A DNA stretch of 64,000 bases from Microbacterium gallinarum (GCF_014837165.1 NZ_JACSPM010000001.1:27518-91517); one strand, 5' to 3'; counted from the first letter of the stretch, positions 25,531 to 34,444 are shown. Notes: generated by a model from the sequence alone, not told the origin. Made by a program: numbers and translations.

Positions 25531-26757
25531 TCACGCCTCCTTCCGGCCGAGGCCGAACGCGGCGCCCGCGGGCGCCGGGGTGTCCTGGTAGGGGCTGTCG
25601 CCGACCAGGTTGTCGCCGCGGTTCGCGCCGGGCACCGCCTGGCGCGGCGCCGCGTCGCCGTAGGCCGCCATGACCAGACCGGCGTGGGTCGGGGCATCCG
25701 GAACCTGCGCCGGGCGATTCTGCGCGAGCTCCTTGCGGAGCACCGGCACGACCTCGCCGCCGAGGATGTCGAGCTGCTCGAGCACCGCCTTGAGCGGCAG
25801 TCCCGCGTGGTCGATGAGGAACAGCTGGCGCTGGTAATCGCCGTAGTAGTCGCGCATCGCCGCGTAGCGGTCGATGACCTGCTGCGGCGAGCCGACGGTC
25901 AGCGGGGTCATCTCGCTGAAGTCCTCCAGCGACGGCCCGTGGCCGTACACCGGTGCGTTGTCGAAGTACGGGCGGAACTGCGACACGGCGTCCTGCGACT
26001 TCGCCGACATGTACACCTGGCCGCCCAGGCCGACGATCGCCTGCTCCGGCGTGCCGTGCCCGTAGTGGGCGTAGCGCTGGCGGTACAGCGCGATGAGGCG
26101 CTGGTAGTGCTCCTTGGGCCAGAAGATGTTGTTCGCGAAGAAGCCGTCGCCGTAGTAGGCGGCCTGCTCGGCGATCTCAGGGGTGCGGATCGAGCCGTGC
26201 CACACGAACGGCGCGACGCCGTCCAGCGGACGGGGCGTCGAGGTGAAGCCCTGCAGCGGCGTGCGGAACTGGCCCTCCCAGTCCACGACGTCCTCGCGCC
26301 ACAGGCGGTGGAGCAGGTTGTAGTTCTCGATCGCGAGCGGCAGTCCCTGGCGGATGTCCTTGCCGAACCACGGGTAGACCGGGCCGGTGTTGCCGCGGCC
26401 GAGCATGAGGTCGACACGTCCGCCCGAGACGTGCTGCAGCATCGCGAAGTCCTCGGCGATCTTCACCGGGTCGTTCGTGGTGATGAGGGTGGTCGCGGTC
26501 GAGAGCACCAGGCGCTCGGTCTGCGCGGCGATGTACGCGAGCGTCGTCGTGGGCGACGAGGACCAGAACGGCGGGTTGTGGTGCTCACCCAGCGCGAAGA
26601 CGTCGAGACCGACCTCCTCCGCGTGCTTGGCCACGGTGATGGTGTTGCGGATCTTCTCCGCCTCGCTCGGGGTGGTCCCGTTCGTCGGGTCCTCGGTGAT
26701 GTCGCTCACCGTGAAGATGCCGAACTGCATCCCCGGCCACGTGGTGCTCTCGCTCAC
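25531..26757 (-). CDS. CE1758-type luciferase-like flavin-dependent monooxygenase
   Basis: This 408-residue protein has the bacterial luciferase-like barrel: MQFGIFTVSDI, FALGEHHNPPF, STATTLITTNDPVKIAEDFAM and GGRVDLMLGRGNTGP. It belongs to the CE1758 family, which pairs with a dedicated FMN reductase (24855-25529). The substrate is unknown; oxidation of a small xenobiotic or sulfur compound is typical of the superfamily. It starts at a GTG with GGAGAG upstream. The promoter region carries a 17-base motif (26803-26819) also found before yceI, so the two may share a regulator. Confidence 0.88.
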   Translation of the reverse strand: MSESTTWPGMQFGIFTVSDITEDPTNGTTPSEAEKIRNTITVAKHAEEVGLDVFALGEHHNPPFWSSSPTTTLAYIAAQTERLVLSTATTLITTNDPVKIAEDFAMLQHVSGGRVDLMLGRGNTGPVYPWFGKDIRQGLPLAIENYNLLHRLWREDVVDWEGQFRTPLQGFTSTPRPLDGVAPFVWHGSIRTPEIAEQAAYYGDGFFANNIFWPKEHYQRLIALYRQRYAHYGHGTPEQAIVGLGGQVYMSAKSQDAVSQFRPYFDNAPVYGHGPSLEDFSEMTPLTVGSPQQVIDRYAAMRDYYGDYQRQLFLIDHAGLPLKAVLEQLDILGGEVVPVLRKELAQNRPAQVPDAPTHAGLVMAAYGDAAPRQAVPGANRGDNLVGDSPYQDTPAPAGAAFGLGRKEA

Positions 26758-26802
26758 GATCTCTCCGCTTCTGCGCCCTGCCGGGATCTCCGGCGCCGGA
26801 CG

Positions 26803-26819
26803 GTTCTATGCAAATGAAT
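26803..26819 (-). promoter_or_regulatory. Shared promoter motif before the flavin monooxygenase operon
   Basis: On the minus strand the 17-base segment reads ATTCATTTGCATAGAAC. It matches the motif before yceI (37717-37733) at 14 of 17 positions. It lies about 46-62 bases upstream of the start codon in a markedly AT-rich patch. Confidence 0.5.
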
Positions 26820-26887
26820 GTATCTCGTGCAACGTGTGCGCCTCCAGGTTATTCCCGAGCGGATGCCGCGGCTCGGCCGGTCGCTGC

Positions 26888-27769
26888 TCAGGAGCCCGTG
26901 AACAACGCGATCATGTCGCGCACGAGCTGATGCGGGGCGGTCTCGCACGGCGCGTGACCGGTCGGGTACACCGTCATCCGCGCTCCGATGCGGTCGGCGT
27001 AGGCGGCGTGCTGCTCGGTCGGCCAGAGGTCCTGCTCGCCCACCGCGATCAGCTTCGGGATGCCGACGCGGGCCACGTCGTCGGCGATGTCGGGCATCGT
27101 CATCATGAGCGCGACGACGTCGTCGATCACCGGCCGGCCGGTCACGGTCATCCGCTCCCGCACGAACTGGATGCGCAGCGGCGGCGTGCGATTGAGGTTG
27201 TAGCGGATGCCCCACAGGATGAGCCCGGCGGCGCGGTGGGGCGGCATGTCGGAGATGGGTCCGATGTGCTTCACACCGCGGAAGACCTGCCCGGTAGCGG
27301 GCGGCGCCGCCATGAGCGTGAGACTGGCGAACAGCTCGGGGCGCTCGGCGAGCGCGAGCTCGGCGAGCAGGCCCGCGAAGCTGTAGCCGAGCACATGCAC
27401 CGGGCCGGGTCCGTCCTCGAGCACGGCGATGAGGTCGTCGAGGAACAGCCGGTAGTCGTAGTGGTCGCGGGGCGGATCGAGGTTCTGCGGACCCGCGCCG
27501 GCCGACTGATAATGTCCGGCGAGATCGTAGGACTCGACGCGGTACCCGGCGGCCGCGAAGAGCGGGAAGAGCCGGACGAAATCCTCCTTCGACCCCGCGA
27601 CGCCCGAGACGAGCAGCACGCGCGGCGCTTCGGCGGAGCCGAGGCGCACACGCGCGAGCCCGCCGCTGGGCGCGGCGAAGGTGTCGCGCTCCGTGCCGTC
27701 GGGGAACACCCGCCAGTCGATGTCGGGGATGTCGCGGTCCTGGGCGCGTGCCTCGTCGGTCGTGGTCAT
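26888..27769 (-). CDS. Alpha/beta hydrolase
   Basis: This 293-residue hydrolase has the nucleophile elbow GYSFAG (about residue 124), the oxyanion region LLVSGVAGSKEDF, the acidic residue in VGEQDLWPTEQ and the catalytic histidine in TGHAPCETAP. There is no signal peptide. The substrate cannot be told. It begins at the ATG at 27769, with a TAGTCT box eight bases upstream. It is followed downstream by the flavin monooxygenase genes and preceded by a carboxylesterase gene, all on the minus strand. Confidence 0.85.
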   Translation of the reverse strand: MTTTDEARAQDRDIPDIDWRVFPDGTERDTFAAPSGGLARVRLGSAEAPRVLLVSGVAGSKEDFVRLFPLFAAAGYRVESYDLAGHYQSAGAGPQNLDPPRDHYDYRLFLDDLIAVLEDGPGPVHVLGYSFAGLLAELALAERPELFASLTLMAAPPATGQVFRGVKHIGPISDMPPHRAAGLILWGIRYNLNRTPPLRIQFVRERMTVTGRPVIDDVVALMMTMPDIADDVARVGIPKLIAVGEQDLWPTEQHAAYADRIGARMTVYPTGHAPCETAPHQLVRDMIALFTGS

Positions 27770-27777
27770 CGCGCGGC

Positions 27778-27783
27778 AGACTA
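27778..27783 (-). promoter_or_regulatory. -10 box of the alpha/beta hydrolase gene
   Basis: TAGTCT on the minus strand, eight bases before the ATG at 27769. It overlaps the last codon region of the upstream carboxylesterase. Confidence 0.4.
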
Positions 27784-29235
27784 CCGCTCCGGGAGGCCCG
27801 CGAGCTCGTCCTGACGCGGCGCGTAGTCGATGTGCCCGCCATCGGCGTCGAACGCCTGCACCGGCCTGCGCGCCGACCAGCGCTCCCAGCCGGGGTCGCC
27901 GTCGCGGATGAACGACACCCACGCGCCGTGCATGGCGTCGGCGAGCGCGCGCGGTCCGTCGGTTCCGCCGAGGGCGATGGCGTCGGGGGTGTCGAGCCGG
28001 TCGAACACGAACCCGAGCTCCATCGCGTGGGCGGCGCCGAGTCCGTCGACGGGGCTCTGCCAGCGGAACTCGTACACCCACGTGGGAGCGGCGCCCTCGA
28101 TCCGGCCGTCGGCGAAGCGCGTGGTCGGTCCACGCAGCAGCATGTCGGTCATGACCTCGCCCAGCAGCTCGCCGGGAGTGGCGCCGGGACGACGACGGCG
28201 GTGCGCGTCGATGATCCTCTTCGGCACGCGAGCGGCGAGCCGGGCGAGCGTGAGGGTGGCCGTGGTGATCCGGTCGACGGTTCCACCGGGGACGAACCAC
28301 AGGCGGTACTCCTCACTGGTCGAGCCGATCAGGACCGGGATTCCGCGTCCCGCGCCGCTCCGCAGTGCGGCGAGCGGATCCGACGGCACGGCCGCACCAC
28401 CGATCGCGAGCGCGACCGACGGACCACGGCCGAGCGGCGACGCGCCCGCCGAGACGGCGGTCTGGGCGGCGGCGAGGTCGTCCGGCGCGACACCGGCGAA
28501 TCCTTCGCGTGTGGCTGGTACGCCGAGGCGCTTCGCGATCGCACGCGACATGCGGCCGGCTCTCTTGGGCGGCTGAGCCGACAGCGGGCCGCTCTGCAGG
28601 ACGGCCTGATCGAACAGCTCCGCCGCGCGCGGCAGGGCGAGCAGTGCGGTGAGGGTGTTCGCGCCGGCGGACTGGCCCATCGCCGTCACGCGGCCGGGGT
28701 CGCCGCCGAACACGGCGATCTCCCGGCGCACCCAGCGCAGCGCGGCCTGCTGGTCGAGCACGCCGAGGTTCTGCGGCACGCCGTCGAGCACCGCGAAGCC
28801 CTCCTGTCCGAGCCGGTACTGCACGGACACGTACACGATGCCGTGGCGCGCGAACGACGCGCCGTCGTAGATCGGCAGCGCCGCCGATCCGCGGGTCAGC
28901 GCGCCGCCGTGGACGTAGACGACGACCGGCAGCGGTTCGCGCTCGGCGTGATCGGACGGCGTCCACACGTTGACGGTCAGCGCGTCGGCACCCGGGATCT
29001 CGACGGACGGGAGGTAGGGGGCGAGCGCCGGCGGATAGACCGTCTGCGGCGCTGTGGGGCCGAAGGCCGAGGCATCCCGTTCCCCCTCCCACGCGGCGGG
29101 AGGAGCCGGTTCGCGGAAGCGGAGCCGTCCGGCCGGAGGCGCCGCGTACGGGATGCCGAGGAACCGATCGATGCCGTTCTGCCGCACGCCGCGCAGGCGT
29201 CCGCTCGAGATGGACAGGACAGGGGAATCGGGCAT
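27781..29235 (-). CDS. Type B carboxylesterase
   Basis: This 484-residue esterase belongs to the cholinesterase/carboxylesterase family. The nucleophile motif is GQSAGA (in VTAMGQSAGANTL), the oxyanion loop is VYVHGGALTRG, and FLGIPYAAPP marks the conserved N-terminus. The acid residue is probably in GSTSEEYRL and the histidine in the segment around GLGAAHAMELGF. There is no signal peptide. The ATG at 29235 has GAGGAG six bases upstream; a much longer frame upstream crosses the divergent acyltransferase gene and is rejected. Confidence 0.9.
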   Translation of the reverse strand: MPDSPVLSISSGRLRGVRQNGIDRFLGIPYAAPPAGRLRFREPAPPAAWEGERDASAFGPTAPQTVYPPALAPYLPSVEIPGADALTVNVWTPSDHAEREPLPVVVYVHGGALTRGSAALPIYDGASFARHGIVYVSVQYRLGQEGFAVLDGVPQNLGVLDQQAALRWVRREIAVFGGDPGRVTAMGQSAGANTLTALLALPRAAELFDQAVLQSGPLSAQPPKRAGRMSRAIAKRLGVPATREGFAGVAPDDLAAAQTAVSAGASPLGRGPSVALAIGGAAVPSDPLAALRSGAGRGIPVLIGSTSEEYRLWFVPGGTVDRITTATLTLARLAARVPKRIIDAHRRRRPGATPGELLGEVMTDMLLRGPTTRFADGRIEGAAPTWVYEFRWQSPVDGLGAAHAMELGFVFDRLDTPDAIALGGTDGPRALADAMHGAWVSFIRDGDPGWERWSARRPVQAFDADGGHIDYAPRQDELAGLPER

Positions 29236-29302
29236 TCCACGCTCCTCGGCGTCATCGCTCGCTCTCCCGGCCGCGCACCGGCGCAGGGCGAGACCCCCAG
29301 GA

Positions 29303-29308
29303 TAGGGT
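29303..29308 (+). promoter_or_regulatory. -10 box of the acyltransferase gene
   Basis: TAGGGT lies eleven bases before the ATG at 29320, so the leader would be only a few bases. Confidence 0.5.
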
Positions 29309-29319
29309 GGCAACGCGCC

Positions 29320-30519
29320 ATGACCGATCACGCGAACGCCTCCGACGCGGCCTCCACCGCTCCCCCGCTGACCGGGAGCACCGCCATCGTGCGCGCCAAG
29401 CGGCGGACGCCCTTCTGGGACAACGCCCGCTTCGCCTGCATCGTGCTGGTCGTGCTCGGTCACGCCGTGCAGCGGCTGACCTACGACTCCGACATCGCAC
29501 TCGGCCTGTATCTGCTGATCTACGCGTTCCACATGCCGGCCTTCGCGATCATCTCGGGCTACTTCTCGAAGTCGGATCCGCCCAACCGCCGCCAGATGGC
29601 GCGCGTCGTCACCGACATCCTCCTGCCCTACTTCATCTTCGAGGGTCTGTGGACGCTCACGAAGTGGATCGTCGAAGGCAGCGCCAACCCGAACCTCACC
29701 CAGCCGTCGTGGACGCTGTGGTTCCTCCTGGCCCTCGGCATCTTCCGCCTCGTGCTGCCGTACCTCGCGCTGCTGCGGTGGCCGCTGCTGTGGACCGTGG
29801 CGATCTCGATCGGCGCCGGCTATCTGCCGAACATCGACTCGACGTTCTCGCTCTCGCGCACGCTCGGCCTTCTGCCGTTCTTCACCCTCGGCTGGTGGCT
29901 CCGCGAGCACGACGTCGTGGAGCGCTTCGGGCTGCTCGCGCGACGCCGCTGGGGCGTAACGGTCGCGGCGGTGGCGGTGTTCGCGATGGCGGGGTGGTCG
30001 GCCTGGTTCTTCGTCGACGGCTGGCGGGCGATGAACCTGCGCGAGTGGCTCTTCTACGACGACAACTACGCGGCGCTCGGCGGCACCGAGTGGTGGGCGG
30101 GCGGCGTGCGGCTCGCGCTCATGGCGGTCGCGATCGTGCTCAGCGCCGCGTTCTTCGCGCTGCTCCCGCGCGGGACCCACTGGTGGACGCACTTCGGGCA
30201 GTACACGATGTACGTCTACCTCCTGCATTCGTTCGTGCTCTACCCGTTCCGCGAGTCAGGCGTGCTGCGCGACCTCGAGCCGACGTGGCTGTGGCTGCCG
30301 ATCGTCATCGTCGCCTCGGTGCTCATCGCACTCGGCCTGGCGACCCGGCCCGTGCGGCGCGTGTTCCGGCCGCTCGTCGAGCCACGGCCCGCGTGGCTGT
30401 TCGCCGATCGCGCCCTCGCCGGACTCGAGGGGCGCCGCAGCGACCCGACCGGATCTCGCCGCCCGCGGGAGGAGCCGAAGCCCGTGCGCCCGCGTCCCGA
30501 TCCCCGGCAGAACGGGTGA
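29320..30519 (+). CDS. Membrane acyltransferase, fucose 4-O-acetylase-like
   Basis: This 399-residue protein has about ten membrane helices and belongs to the acyltransferase 3 superfamily. The N-terminal signature FWDNARFACIVLVVLGHAVQRL carries the conserved histidine, and YAFHMPAFAIISGYFSK follows, as in fucose 4-O-acetylase-like proteins. It most likely transfers acyl groups to a cell-surface glycan. The C-terminus (about residues 360-399) is a basic, proline-rich cytoplasmic tail. The ATG at 29320 follows a short leader. It is divergent from the carboxylesterase gene. Confidence 0.85.
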   Translation: MTDHANASDAASTAPPLTGSTAIVRAKRRTPFWDNARFACIVLVVLGHAVQRLTYDSDIALGLYLLIYAFHMPAFAIISGYFSKSDPPNRRQMARVVTDILLPYFIFEGLWTLTKWIVEGSANPNLTQPSWTLWFLLALGIFRLVLPYLALLRWPLLWTVAISIGAGYLPNIDSTFSLSRTLGLLPFFTLGWWLREHDVVERFGLLARRRWGVTVAAVAVFAMAGWSAWFFVDGWRAMNLREWLFYDDNYAALGGTEWWAGGVRLALMAVAIVLSAAFFALLPRGTHWWTHFGQYTMYVYLLHSFVLYPFRESGVLRDLEPTWLWLPIVIVASVLIALGLATRPVRRVFRPLVEPRPAWLFADRALAGLEGRRSDPTGSRRPREEPKPVRPRPDPRQNG

Positions 30520-30571
30520 CGCGCGTCCGCAGGCGGAGGCCGCCGATGCGCGCGACGTCGGTCCCGCCGGG

Positions 30572-30577
30572 TACGGT
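30572..30577 (+). promoter_or_regulatory. -10 box of recQ
   Basis: TACGGT lies six bases before the GTG at 30584. Confidence 0.6.
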
Positions 30578-30583
30578 CGCGGA

Positions 30584-32707
30584 GTGAGCGACGACACGAC
30601 CGACGACCTGCACACCGAGGCTCTGGCGGCCCTCCGCCGGCTCGTCGATCGCGACGACGCAACCTTCCACGACGGCCAGTTCGAGGCGATCGACGCGCTC
30701 GTGCGCGGTCGTTCGCGCGCGCTCGTCGTGCAGCGCACCGGGTGGGGGAAGTCGGCGGTGTACTTCGTCGCGACGCTGCTGCTGCGCCGCCGAGGCGCCG
30801 GCCCCACGATCCTCGTCTCGCCGCTGCTCGCCCTCATGCGCGACCAGGTCTCCGCGGCCGAGCGCGCGGGGGTGCGCGCCGCGAGCATCAACTCCGCCAA
30901 CCCGCTGGAGTGGGACGACGTGCTGTCGCGGCTGCACGCCGACGAGCTCGACGTGCTGCTGGTCAGCCCCGAGCGCCTCAACAATCCGCGCTTCCGGGAC
31001 GAGCAGCTCCCGGCCCTCATCGCGCGCGTCGGGCTGCTCGTCGTCGACGAGGCGCACTGCATCTCGGACTGGGGCCACGACTTCCGTCCCGACTACCGTC
31101 GGCTCCGTGACCTCATCGCCGGCATGCCCGGCGACGTGCCCGTGCTGGCCACCACCGCCACGGCCAACGAGCGCGTCGTGCACGACGTCGAGGAGCAGCT
31201 CGGCGCCGGGGGCGCGGGCGTGCTCACGATCCGCGGTCCGCTGGCGCGCGCGTCGCTGCGGCTGGGTGTGCTGAGACTGCCGGATGCCGCGGCCCGCCTC
31301 GCCTGGCTGCTCAGCCACCTCGGCGACCTGCCCGGCAGCGGCATCATCTACACGCTCACGGTGTCGGCCGCCGAAGACACCGCCCGACTGCTGCGCGAGG
31401 CCGGCCACGAGGTGCGCGCATACACGGGCCAGACCGATCCCGCGGAACGCGAAGAGTCGGAGCGTCTGCTGAAGGAGAACCGCCTCAAGGCGCTGGTCGC
31501 CACGAGCGCCCTCGGCATGGGCTTCGACAAGCCCGACCTCGGCTTCGTCATCCACGTCGGTGCGCCGTCGACGCCCGTGGCGTACTACCAGCAGGTCGGC
31601 CGCGCCGGCCGCGCCACGGAACGAGCCGACGTGCTGCTCCTCCCCGGGCCCGAGGATGCCGCGATCTGGCAGTACTTCGCGACCGCCTCGATGCCCGATG
31701 AAGTGAAAGCGGCCGCCGTGCTCGACGAGCTCGCCCACGAGGGTGGCCCGCTCTCGACGGTCGCGCTCGAGGCGCGCGTCGACATCCGCCGCAGCCGGCT
31801 CGAGCTGCTGCTCAAGGTGCTCGACGTGGACGGGGCGGTCGATCGCGTGCAGGGCGGCTGGGTGTCGTCCGGCGCCTCGTGGACCTACGACGCGGAGCGC
31901 TACGGACGGATCGCCGACGCGCGCACGCGCGAGCAGCAGTCCATGATCGAGTACGAGACGACGTCGGAGTGCCGCATGGAGTTCCTCCAGCGCTCCCTCG
32001 ACGACCCCGCCGCCGCGCCGTGCGGACGTTGCGACAACTGCACGTCGCCCTGGTACCCGATCGATGTCGACCCGGCCACCACGGCCACCGCCGGCGCCGC
32101 CATGGACCGCGTGGGCGTGCTGGTCGAGCCGCGCGCGCAGTGGCCGAGCGGCATGGCCAGGCTCGGGCTCGAGCTGCGCGGCAACATCGCCCGTGACGAG
32201 CGTCTCGAGCCGGGCCGGGCGCTCGCGCGCCTGACCGACCTCGGCTGGGGTGGGCCGCTGCGCGCGCTCTTCGCCCCCGGCGCTCCCGACACCGAGGTCT
32301 CACCGGCGATGGCGGCCGCCTGCGTGCGCGTTCTCGCGGAGTGGGACTGGGCGGCCCGGCCGGCCGCAGTCGTCGCGATGCCGTCGCGCACGCACCCGCG
32401 CCTGGTGGGGTCGCTCGCCCGCACGATCGCCGAGGTGGGCAGGCTGCCGCTGCTCGGCTCGCTGGAACTCACCGGGTCGGGTCCGGGCGGCAACGGCGGG
32501 AACAGCGCCTACCGTCTCGCCGGTGTCGCGGAGAGCTTCGTCGTCGGTCCGGCGCTGAGGTCTGCGGTCGCCGGCCTCGAGGGCGCCCCGATCCTCCTCG
32601 TCGACGATCTCGTCGACAGCCGCTGGTCGCTCACTGTCGCCGGTCGCCTGCTGCACCAGGCGGGTGCCGGGCCGGTGCTGCCGTTCGTGCTGGCCGCGCG
32701 CGCCTGA
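30584..32707 (+). CDS. recQ: RecQ-family helicase with C-terminal phosphoribosyltransferase-like domain
   Basis: This 707-residue 3'-5' DNA helicase has Walker A at residues 51-60 (RTGWGKSAVY), DEAH at 155-158, the aromatic-rich CISDWGHDFRPDYRR, and motif VI QQVGRAGRA. Cysteines at about 463-486 (ending CGRCDNC) form the RecQ zinc site. After a winged-helix-like part the protein ends not with an HRDC domain but with a segment that resembles type I phosphoribosyltransferases: VVAMPSRTHPRLVGSLA and the PRPP-loop-like ILLVDDLVDSRWSLTVAG (about 670-687). It starts at a GTG with a leaderless-type promoter and probably stands alone. Confidence 0.9.
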   Translation: MSDDTTDDLHTEALAALRRLVDRDDATFHDGQFEAIDALVRGRSRALVVQRTGWGKSAVYFVATLLLRRRGAGPTILVSPLLALMRDQVSAAERAGVRAASINSANPLEWDDVLSRLHADELDVLLVSPERLNNPRFRDEQLPALIARVGLLVVDEAHCISDWGHDFRPDYRRLRDLIAGMPGDVPVLATTATANERVVHDVEEQLGAGGAGVLTIRGPLARASLRLGVLRLPDAAARLAWLLSHLGDLPGSGIIYTLTVSAAEDTARLLREAGHEVRAYTGQTDPAEREESERLLKENRLKALVATSALGMGFDKPDLGFVIHVGAPSTPVAYYQQVGRAGRATERADVLLLPGPEDAAIWQYFATASMPDEVKAAAVLDELAHEGGPLSTVALEARVDIRRSRLELLLKVLDVDGAVDRVQGGWVSSGASWTYDAERYGRIADARTREQQSMIEYETTSECRMEFLQRSLDDPAAAPCGRCDNCTSPWYPIDVDPATTATAGAAMDRVGVLVEPRAQWPSGMARLGLELRGNIARDERLEPGRALARLTDLGWGGPLRALFAPGAPDTEVSPAMAAACVRVLAEWDWAARPAAVVAMPSRTHPRLVGSLARTIAEVGRLPLLGSLELTGSGPGGNGGNSAYRLAGVAESFVVGPALRSAVAGLEGAPILLVDDLVDSRWSLTVAGRLLHQAGAGPVLPFVLAARA

Positions 32708-32811
32708 CGCGCTGCCGCCGGCGTGCGCCGACACAGGCATCGCCACACGCGCCGCTCGACGGCGTGAGGTCCGGTCGTCGAGGGAGGGCGTGGTCATCGA
32801 CTGCAACAAAG

Positions 32812-32835
32812 AAGCGGATGCCGCGGCATCCGCTT
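32812..32835. promoter_or_regulatory. Perfect 24-base palindrome at the oxygenase promoter
   Basis: The sequence is AAGCGGATGCC followed by its exact inverse around a central GC-rich dyad, 24 of 24 bases symmetric. It abuts or overlaps the TACTCT -10 box (32835-32840) of the 2-oxoglutarate oxygenase gene. It could be an operator, a terminator for recQ, or a double copy of the recurrent GGATGCC word. Confidence 0.55.
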
Positions 32836-32840
32836 ACTCT
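32835..32840 (+). promoter_or_regulatory. -10 box of the oxygenase gene
   Basis: TACTCT lies six bases before the ATG at 32847 and directly after the 24-base palindrome. Confidence 0.5.
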
Positions 32841-32846
32841 CGGCAC

Positions 32847-33866
32847 ATGAGCGACCTCACCCTGCCGATCCTCGATCTGTCCCAGCTCGACGAGGGCCCC
32901 GAGGCGGCCGCCCGATTCCGCGACGACCTGCGGGCGGCGACGCACGAGGTCGGGTTCTTCTATCTCACGGGCACGGGAATCACGCCGGAGCTCGAGGGAC
33001 GCCTGCACCAGGCGGCGCGCGATTTCTTCGCACTCCCCGAAGCCGACAAGCTCGCCATCGAGAACGTCAAGAGCCCGCACTTCCGCGGATACACGCGCAT
33101 CGGCGGCGAGCGCACGCAGGGCAAGGTCGACTGGCGCGAGCAGATCGACATCGGCCCCGAGCGCGAGACGGTCGCCAACCCGAGCGCGGCCGACTTCTTC
33201 CGTCTCGTCGGGCCGAACCTCTGGCCCGAGGCTCAGCCCGAACTGCGCGAGGTCGCGTCGGAGTGGCACGACCACCTGTCCGGTGTCGCCCGCAAGCTGC
33301 TCCGTGCCTGGGCACTGTCACTGGGCGCGCCCGAGAGCTACTTCGACGAGCACTTCGGCGAACCTTCGACGCTGATCAAGATCGTGCGCTACCCCGGCAA
33401 GGAGGACCCGACTCCCCAGCAGGGTGTCGGCGCTCACAAGGACTCCGGTGTGCTCACGCTGCTGTGGGTCGAACCGGGCAAGGGCGGCCTGCAGGTGCAG
33501 CGCGATGGCAAGTGGGTCGACGCGCCGCCGGTGCCGGGTGCGTTCGTCGTCAACATCGGCGAGCTGCTCGAGTACGCGACGCAGGGCTACCTCGTCGCGA
33601 CGAACCACCGGGTGATCTCGCCGGCCTACCCGGACGACCGCATCTCGGTGCCGTTCTTCTTCAACCCGGCCCTCGACAAGCGCCTGCCGCTGATCGACCT
33701 GCCGCCCGAGCTCGCGGCGGAGGCGCGCGGAGTCACCCAGGATCCGGCGAACCCCATCCACGCGCTCTACGGCGAGAACGCGCTCAAGTCGCGGCTGCGC
33801 GCGCACCCCGACGTGGCCGAGATCCACCACGCCGATCTTCTGGCAGCCCGCGCCGCCTCAGCGTGA
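32847..33866 (+). CDS. Isopenicillin N synthase-like 2-oxoglutarate/Fe(II) oxygenase
   Basis: This 339-residue oxygenase shows the DIOX N-terminal domain (LPILDLSQLDEG, EVGFFYLTGTGI) and the 2-oxoglutarate/Fe(II) domain. Iron ligands are H and D in GVGAHKDSG and the distal H in TNHRVISP; the arginine and serine in DRISVPFFF bind 2-oxoglutarate. Many actinobacteria carry such a gene outside any antibiotic cluster, and no biosynthetic neighbours are present, so the substrate is unknown. The ATG at 32847 has a six-base spacing to its -10 box. It is flanked by palindromes on both sides. Confidence 0.88.
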   Translation: MSDLTLPILDLSQLDEGPEAAARFRDDLRAATHEVGFFYLTGTGITPELEGRLHQAARDFFALPEADKLAIENVKSPHFRGYTRIGGERTQGKVDWREQIDIGPERETVANPSAADFFRLVGPNLWPEAQPELREVASEWHDHLSGVARKLLRAWALSLGAPESYFDEHFGEPSTLIKIVRYPGKEDPTPQQGVGAHKDSGVLTLLWVEPGKGGLQVQRDGKWVDAPPVPGAFVVNIGELLEYATQGYLVATNHRVISPAYPDDRISVPFFFNPALDKRLPLIDLPPELAAEARGVTQDPANPIHALYGENALKSRLRAHPDVAEIHHADLLAARAASA

Positions 33867-33875
33867 CAGCATCCG

Positions 33876-33924
33876 CTCACCTGTCACGATGTGCCACCCC
33901 GTCGAGCGCATCGTGACAGGTGAG
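33876..33924. repeat. Long perfect inverted repeat downstream of the oxygenase gene
   Basis: Arms CTCACCTGTCACGATG (33876-33891) and its exact complement (33909-33924) pair over 16 bases around a 17-base loop. It starts nine bases after the stop codon. It may act as a terminator, though the loop is long for one. Confidence 0.6.
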
Positions 33925-33947
33925 GAGAGCACCCTCCGGGAATGACG

Positions 33948-33976
33948 AAGGCCTCCCCACACCGTGGGGAGGCCTT
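33948..33976. terminator. Bidirectional terminator between the oxygenase gene and rpsO
   Basis: AAGGCCTCCCCA (33948-33959) pairs perfectly with 33965-33976 around a five-base loop. A T-containing stretch (ATGTTTTG) follows on the plus strand. It serves rpsO on the minus strand and probably the oxygenase gene on the plus strand. Confidence 0.8.
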
Positions 33977-34017
33977 CCAAGAATGTTTTGCGCGATTGAA
34001 CGCTGGTTCGCTCTGCC

Positions 34018-34287
34018 TTATCGACGCAGACCGAGGCGCTCGATGAGCGAGCGGTAACGGTTGATGTCGATGTCCTGGAGGTAACCCAGGAGACGGCGGC
34101 GCTGACCGACGAGCAGGAACAGCCCACGACGCGAGTGGTGGTCGTGCTTGTGCTCCTTGAGGTGCTCGGTGAGGTCCTTGATGCGCTGCGTCAGCATCGC
34201 GACCTGCACCTCGGGGGATCCGGTGTCACCGGGGTGCGTCGCGTACTCTTCGATGATCGCCTTCTTGACGTCTGCTTCCAGTGCCAT
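34018..34287 (-). CDS. rpsO: 30S ribosomal protein S15
   Basis: This 89-residue protein binds the central domain of 16S rRNA in early 30S assembly. The family signature is clear: [46 protein letters not shown] and the C-terminal [13 protein letters not shown]. The length is exactly that of bacterial S15. AAAGGGGAT lies upstream of the ATG. In many bacteria pnp follows directly; here a terminator follows, and pnp is 15 kb away. The leader (34288-34430) may carry S15 autoregulatory structure, which I cannot confirm. Confidence 0.97.
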   Translation of the reverse strand: MALEADVKKAIIEEYATHPGDTGSPEVQVAMLTQRIKDLTEHLKEHKHDHHSRRGLFLLVGQRRRLLGYLQDIDINRYRSLIERLGLRR

Positions 34288-34438
34288 AAAGTGATCCCCT
34301 TTCTCGTCGTTGCGCGGTGCCCGACGCCTGATGCGTGAGCTCTCTTTATCCGCGGCCGATCAAACGGCAACCTCACGAGTCTACCAGCCGCAAAGACCAG
34401 GACGGTACGGGGACGGACGCGCACTCCGTCCGCCGGGT

Positions 34439-34444
34439 TAGCCT
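34439..34444 (+). promoter_or_regulatory. -10 box of the DUF167 gene
   Basis: TAGCCT lies six bases before the ATG at 34451. Confidence 0.55.

Noticed and set aside
27748..29319. Upstream extension of the acyltransferase gene by 524 codons
   Set aside because: It runs antisense through the carboxylesterase. The ATG at 29320 has the family N-terminus and a promoter just before it.
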